Below, piece after piece: positions 58,277-64,000 of a stretch of 64,000 nucleotides of DNA; positions within the stretch are counted from its first letter, which is position 1, and each line of letters starts with the position of its first letter. The stretch covers positions 248,001 to 312,000 of the forward strand of contig PYSS01000016.1 of NCBI GenBank assembly GCA_003049465.1, given 5' to 3'. The position numbers and the translations under genes are program-made. The notes beneath the pieces are model-generated. The model did no database searches. It had not been told where the DNA came from and was given only the letters and a program-made list of their open reading frames with translations. This DNA comes from Magnaporthiopsis rhizophila (taxonomy: Eukaryota > Ascomycota > Sordariomycetes > Magnaporthales > Magnaporthaceae).

Positions 58277-61200
58277 ATGGACGAGCCCATAGCTGTCATC
58301 GGCCTAGACGCCCGGTTCCCCGGTGACGGGGATACCGCTGACCGCTTCTACGAGTTTCTGCTCGCCGGCCGCTCGGCCCGGACGGGGATCCCTGCGGACC
58401 GGTACAACGCAGACTCCTTCTGGCACCCGTCCAGTGACAGGAGCGGTATTGTATGTTTTTTTTTTTTTTTTTTTTTTTTGCTGCTATCTCGTTTCATTCT
58501 TTCCCGTCGTTGCGTTTCTCATCCCCATATTAGCCAAAAAAAAAAAACATTGGGTGGTCGTTGTTTTACTCACAGATATGGCCGAGTCAGATCAGGGCAA
58601 AGACGGCCCACTTCCTCAAAGGCAGCATATCGGCCTTCGATGCCCCCTTCTTCTCCATCACCCCTGCCGAGGCGTCCGCCATGGACCCTCAGCAGCGCGG
58701 TATGCTGGAGGCCGTCTACAAAGCGTTAGAAAATGGTGAGTCTTACCCAGGGAGCTCCGCACCGGCTGCCTCTTCCCATCTCCCGCCCCGGTGCAGCCGA
58801 GTAGGGAGTCGGATAATCGTCAACTGACAGGACCCGATGCAGCCGGCATACCACTCGAGAAGGCGGCAGGGACGCAAACGGGCGTCTACGTGGGCTGCAT
58901 GTACTCGGATTACGATCGCATGACGCTCAAGGACCTCGACGTCCCGTCCAAGTACTCGACCCTGGGCAGTGTCACCAGCATGCTCAGCAATCGCGTATCC
59001 TGGTGCTTCGACCTCAGGGGCCCGAGCATCACGATCGATACTGCGTGTTCGAGCAGCCTTGTTGCCCTGCACCAGGCCTGCAACTCGCTCAAGCTGCGAG
59101 AAGCGTCCATGGTATGTCACATCGGCGGACCCTTCGGATCACAAAACCAGTAGCTGACGGAGCCTACAAAAAAAAATTACAGGCGGTGGTTGGCGGCTGC
59201 AATCTTATAATCTCGCCCGAATTCTCCCAACTGCTCGACGCAGGCGGCGTGCTGGGACCTGACGGCGTGTCGTACAGCTTCGACTCCCGAGGCAACGGCT
59301 ACTCGCGTGGCGAGGGCTTCGGGGTGGTTATCCTCAAGCGTGTGTCAGACGCCATCCGCGATGGCGATGTGATTCGCGCTGTGATCCGCAACACCGGATC
59401 GAACCAGGACGGCCGGTCGCCCGTTATAACGGCGCCCAGCAAGGCCGCCCAGGTGGACCTCATCAGGCGCGTCTATACCGGCGCCGGGCTCGACCCTTCG
59501 GTTACGCGTTTTTTCGAGGCCCACGGTACAGGGACCGCGGTGGGCGACCCGATCGAGGCCGGCGCTATCGGGCAGATGTTTTCGAGCTACCGCTCGCCGG
59601 ACGCGCCGCTTTATGTGGGCGCACTCAAAAGCAACGTCGGCCACCTCGAGGGTGCTGCAGGCGTCGCCGCCGTTATCAAGGGCGTGCTGACGCTCGAGCG
59701 CGGCATCATTCCCGCAAACACGTGGTTCGAGAAGCGCAACCCCAAGATCCTGGACGAGTGGAATCTTGAGTTCCCCACTGCGCCCGTGGCGTGGCCACAG
59801 CGCGGACTGCGCCGCATGTCCGTCAACTCGTTCGGCGTCGGCGGTACCAACGCTCACGTCGTCATGGACGACGCCCTCAACTTCCTGGCGCGGCACCACA
59901 TGTCTGGCTGCCACCGCACCATCGCTTCACCCGTCCTTACCGCTGGCGTCTCCACTGTCATCGTCCCTCGCCCGGCTCAGCGGGGGCTGGCGGCTCTGCG
60001 GGAAGAAGAGGACGCCGGATCTGCCACCTCGGCCGCTTCCTTGGCTCCCGGGTCCGACTCGGGAGTAGACCTCACCGACAACGAATCAACCTACGGGTCC
60101 GAATCGCCTGCCCGTTCACGCTCACCCGTCCTGGTTGCTGTGGACGCGCCCGCCTCCGCCACCACACAGGTGATAAGCACCGAGCCACAAGAGGAAAGCA
60201 GCCAGGAGCCCCTGCTCTTCGTCTTTTCGGCTTACGACCAGGAAGGCGTGGCGCGCGTGCAGGGCCAGATCAGGGACTACGTCGCGTCCGCACCCAAGAG
60301 GAGCTGCCGCACCCTCACTGCGCGATCGTCACGACCCCCGACGTCGTCGCCCAGGAGCACACGCGACGAGCTTGTGGCGGACCTGAGCTACACGCTCGCC
60401 TGCCGGAGGACGCGGCACAGCTGGAGGGCGTGCACGACGGCGAGGTCGCGTAGGGAGCTGGTAACGTCACTTCAGGCCAAGCCAATTGTCACAAAGGCAA
60501 CCATAGACCCGCGCCTCGCCTTCGTCTTCACGGGCCAGGGCGCTCAGTGGCCATCGATGGGCAGGCGGCTGATCTGGGCCTACGCTGCCTTCCGCGAGAG
60601 CCTGTATGCCGCAGATGAGTATCTCAACAGCCTGGGATGCCCATGGTCGCTCACGTACGAGCTGTGCAAGCGCAAGGAAAGCTCCAGGATTGACGATGCC
60701 GAATTCAGCCAGCCCATCTGCACGGCGGTGCAGATTGCGCTGGTCGACCTGCTGAGGACGTGGCAGGTGTACCCGCACGCCGTGGTCGGCCATTCGTCGG
60801 GCGAGATTGCTGCGGCCTACGCGGCAGGGCAGCTGTCCCGCAGGTCGGCCTGGCGCATCGCCTACTACCGCGGCAGGCTATCCAAGGGGCTGATCCGGGC
60901 CGAGAGGTTGGCGTCGACCAGCGGCAGCCCAGACGAGCGGCAGCAGCAGCTGAAGCCCAAGACAGGAATGGCGGCTGTTGGTCTTGACAAGGGAAAGACC
61001 ATGGCGGCCATCGAGCGTATCGACGCCATGATGGACAACGGAACCCTAGAAATTGCGTGCCTCAACAGCCAAGACAGCACCACGGTCAGCGGTGATGTCG
61101 GAAAGCTCGACGCGCTGGTGGAGATGCTCAAGAACGAAAAGGTCTTTGCCAGGAGGCTCAACGTCGAGATCGCGTACCACTCGCGCCACATGAAGCCCAT

Positions 61201-64000
61201 CGTCGACGACTACCGGAAGTACATGGGCGACATCTCCAGCGATCTACCTGCACTAAAGCAGCAGACGACGCCCGTGTACTTCTCGTCGCTCGAGGGCGGG
61301 CTCATCCCCACGTCGCGGCTGCAGAGCCCAGACTACTGGGTCGACAATCTCGTCTCTCCCGTCAGATTCCACGAAGCTGTCACCCAGCTGCTCCAGAGCG
61401 ACCTCAACAGCGGCAGCCTAGGCCACCACGCAAAGGAGCAGATCACAGACATCCTCGAGATTGGCCCCCACAGCGCCCTCAGGGGTCCTCTCCGGAGCAT
61501 CATCCAGCAGGCCCGCGGCGCGGCGGCCTCCAAGGTCGGCTACGAGACGGTCCTGAAGCGCCACGAGCCCGCCGTAGACACCTCGCTCGGCGCCGCCGGC
61601 ACGCTCTTTTGTCGCGGGTTCCCTGTCGACCTCGCCGCCGTGAACAGGCAACGGCCGGCGGCGGCGCGGAGCCTTTCTGCCGCCGACGCCGAGGGCGACC
61701 CGGTAAACATGCTCACGGACCTGCCGGCATACCCCTTCAACCGCGCCAAGGAGTACTGGCTCGAGAGCAGGCTGAGCCGCAGCCACCGCTTCAGGCCCGC
61801 CCCTCGCCACGAGCTGCTGGGCGCGCCGGTGCCGGGGTGGAACCGCCACGGCAACGCCGTCTGGCGCAACTACATCAGGCGGTCCGAGAACCCCTGGGTC
61901 GAGGACCATCGCGTCGGGGCCGACGTGCTGTACCCGGCCGCGGGGATGCTGGTCATGGCGATCGAGGCCAGCCGTCAAGTTGCCGCGCTGGAGGCTGCGG
62001 AAAACAAGACCCATGCGACCGTTTCGGGCTTCAGGTTCAGCCAGGTCTCGTTCCGCACCGCCCTGCTGGTTCCCGACACGGAGCTTGGCGTCGAGTCGCA
62101 CTTCTTCCTCCGGCCATCGCGCGAGGCCGGCCGTGGCGAGAAGGGCTGGAGCGAGTTCCAGCTGTGGACCTGCGAGGGTGACGACTGGAGAGAGCACTGC
62201 CACGGCCTCGTGCGCACCGAGTATAGCCAGGACGGCGAGCCCGCCGTTCCCACGTCTGCTGACGGCCAGGCCGTCCTCGAGGAGGCGCAGCAGCACTGCA
62301 CATCCAAGGTCCACGCCACGAAGCTCTACCGCGCGTTTGGGGACATAGGCCTCGGGTTTGGGCCCACCTTCCAGACCCTCAAGCATGTTAGGGTCTCTGG
62401 CGGCAACAGGGTGCTCGTCCAGACGGAGTCGCTGGTGTCCCAGATCCGCAGGGCCGCGCCGCTCCAGTACCTGCAACCGCACATGATCCACCCCACCACG
62501 CTCGACGCGGTGATCCAGGCCGGGCTTGTGCCACTCCTCGATCTCGGGGCCGCTTCTTCGGGTCGCGGCGTCAAGGAGACGTGCGTCCCTATCCACGTAA
62601 GCGAACTCTGGATCTCGGCCGCCAATGAGGAGAGCGACGGCGGCGTCCCGAACCTGCACGACTCTTCGTACCTAGTTTCGGCGCGATCCAATCCCAGCCC
62701 GGGCTACAAGGACGCGCGAGCGTCCATCACTGCGCTGCACGCCGACACCCAGCTCCCTGTGGTCGAGATCAAGGGCCTGGTGTTCAAGGCCCTGCCGGGC
62801 ACTGGCGGCAGGGGGCGGCTCGAGGGCGTCCACCGGCCGGCGCTGGCTCTGCAGTGGAAGCCCGATCCTACGCTTTTGAACGCGACCCAGGCCGCGCGCG
62901 TGTTTGGCTGCCCGGAATCTGAGAAGCGCAACGACGTGTCACTGGCCATCAAGGGCATGGCCGACTGCGAGGCGCTCGCGGTGCTGTACATGCGCCAGTT
63001 CCTCGGGTCGCTCACAGAAGACGAGGTTGACGGGATGCAGTGGCACCACAAGCACTACGTCTCGTGGATGCGTGACGTGGTGGCAACCTCGGCGGTGCAG
63101 GCCGCCGTCGGCGAGATACCCGAGCTGGAGGCTCGGGTCGCGGGCACGCCCGAGGGCAACCTGGTAACGGTAGTCGGCCGCAACCTTCCTGGCATGCTGC
63201 TGGGTTTGACAGAGCCCCTGGACATCGTATTCGGCGACCGCGCCGCCGAGAACGTGTACCGCTACTCGGAGGGCTCGCGCCGCTGCGCCGCGCAGCTGTG
63301 TTCTTATCTCGACGCGCTGGCGCACAAGAACCCCAAGATGAAGATCCTCGAGGTCGGCAGCGGCACGGGCGGCACGACGGGCCCCGTCCTGGATACACTC
63401 GCCAACGTCTCCGATGGCACAAGGCGGTTCGGACACTACGACTTTACCGACGTCTCACCCAGCTTCTTCGAGCATGCGCGCGAGGCGTTCAAGGACCACG
63501 AGGAGAACATGACCTACCGGATCCTCAACATCGACAACGATCCCGTCGAGCAAGGGTTCGAGGCGGGGTGTTACGACCTCGTGCTGGCGGCCAACGTGCT
63601 GCATGCCACCAAGGACATGGCGCGCACGCTTACCAACGTCCGCAGGCTGCTCAAGCCAGGTGGCAAGCTGCTGGTGCTCGAGCTCACCAACCCGGACGTC
63701 TCCTTCGGCGCCTTCTGCTTTGGCGTCCTCCCTGGCTGGTGGCTCTCCGAGGACGGCCGCAAGGGAGGTCCCCTGATGCCCGTCGAGGGATGGCGATCGA
63801 CGCTGCGACGGGTTGGATTCAGCGGCCTCGACGCCGTCTTCTACGACTTCCCCAACTCGGAGTACACGACCAGCTCCACCCTGGTGTCCACAGCGCTGCC
63901 GCCTGTTGAGGCGATTAAGCGTGTTTCTAGAGAGCCCGTGGTGGCGCAGGTGTTCATACTGATCGACGTCGCACCGTCGGCTCTGCAGATGCACGTTGCC
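58277..64000 (+). CDS. Highly reducing-type polyketide synthase, KS-AT-DH-MT part
   Basis: Exons 58277-58450, 58576-58735, 58843-59111 and 59183 to the window edge give about 1,807 residues, so the gene is incomplete at its 3' end. KS: DTACSSS (Cys ~179), EAHGTGT (His ~313), KSNVGHLEG (His ~354). AT: GQGAQW (~650) and GHSSGE (Ser ~739). [18 protein letters not shown] (His ~1109) and [12 protein letters not shown] (Asp ~1308). C-methyltransferase: [12 protein letters not shown] (~1589). This is the order of fungal highly reducing type I PKSs; ER, KR and ACP would follow outside the window. Catalytic residues are intact, so it should make a C-methylated reduced polyketide, product unknown. The start MDEPIAVIG is the canonical KS beginning. 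Intron 1 has two in-frame acceptors 15 nt apart (58575 and 58590); the second gives a better family match ([14 protein letters not shown]). The KS-AT linker carries an unusual Ser/Arg/Pro-rich stretch near 60295-60365. Confidence 0.95.
58456..58479. repeat. Poly(T) tract in PKS intron 1, 24 nt
   Basis: A T run begins right after the donor GTATG of the first PKS intron, on the sense strand. Confidence 0.9.

Noticed and set aside
1..64000. tRNA, rRNA, CRISPR arrays and complete transposons
   Set aside because: By eye I found no cloverleaf with a T-loop consensus, no rRNA-like sequence, no spaced direct repeats and no element with both termini and an intact transposase.

Overview
The window is nuclear DNA of a filamentous ascomycete (Pezizomycotina, most likely a Sordariomycete). 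The evidence is GC-rich genes split by short introns (about 60-255 nt) with GTAAGT/GTATGT donors and CAG/TAG acceptors, monocistronic genes on both strands, intergenic spaces of 1-5.5 kb with homopolymer tracts, and typical fungal families (EDC4-like decapping scaffold, Rpt6, VNX1-type antiporter, rhodanese-PTP phosphatase, LaeA/UMTA-like methyltransferase, reducing type I PKS). I rebuilt exon structures by hand from splice signals, reading phase and family conservation.

Layout. 0-4 kb: the 5' end of a secreted beta-propeller-like gene (-) leaving the window, then a gene-poor zone with decayed coding fragments, including a frameshifted GH55 glucanase relic, and a hairpin. 4-6.5 kb: a beta-trefoil (ricin-B-fold) single-pass membrane protein (-) and, divergently, an orphan transposase-type helix-turn-helix protein (+). 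6.8-11 kb: a complete five-exon ABCB/MDR full transporter (-). 11-15 kb: a membrane-protein relic and a small hydrophobic protein with a 17-nt first exon (-). 15.2-20.5 kb: a 1,739-residue EDC4/Ge-1-like decapping scaffold (+). 21.8-23.1 kb: a short-chain dehydrogenase (-). 27-30.9 kb: a VNX1/CAX-type vacuolar cation/H+ exchanger (-). 33.1-34.5 kb: proteasome ATPase Rpt6 (+). 36.3-38.7 kb: an unrecognised low-complexity protein with one membrane segment (+). 39-44 kb: a 5.5-kb gene desert holding a 91-nt poly(A) with an N. 44.2-47.8 kb: a rhodanese-tyrosine phosphatase with two overlapping upstream ORFs (+).

49-64 kb looks like the start of a secondary-metabolism locus: a class I SAM methyltransferase (-), a LaeA/UMTA-like methyltransferase with eight exons including 7-, 19- and 29-nt microexons (-), a 4-kb gap, and a KS-AT-DH-MT polyketide synthase (+) that runs out of the window. 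Left of 49 kb the genes are mostly housekeeping (mRNA decay, protein turnover, ion transport, signalling). I see no wholly new multi-gene system. The most unusual items are the microexon-rich methyltransferase with a GC-AG intron, the orphan transposase DNA-binding protein, the overlapping uORFs before the phosphatase, and the new edge of a PKS cluster.
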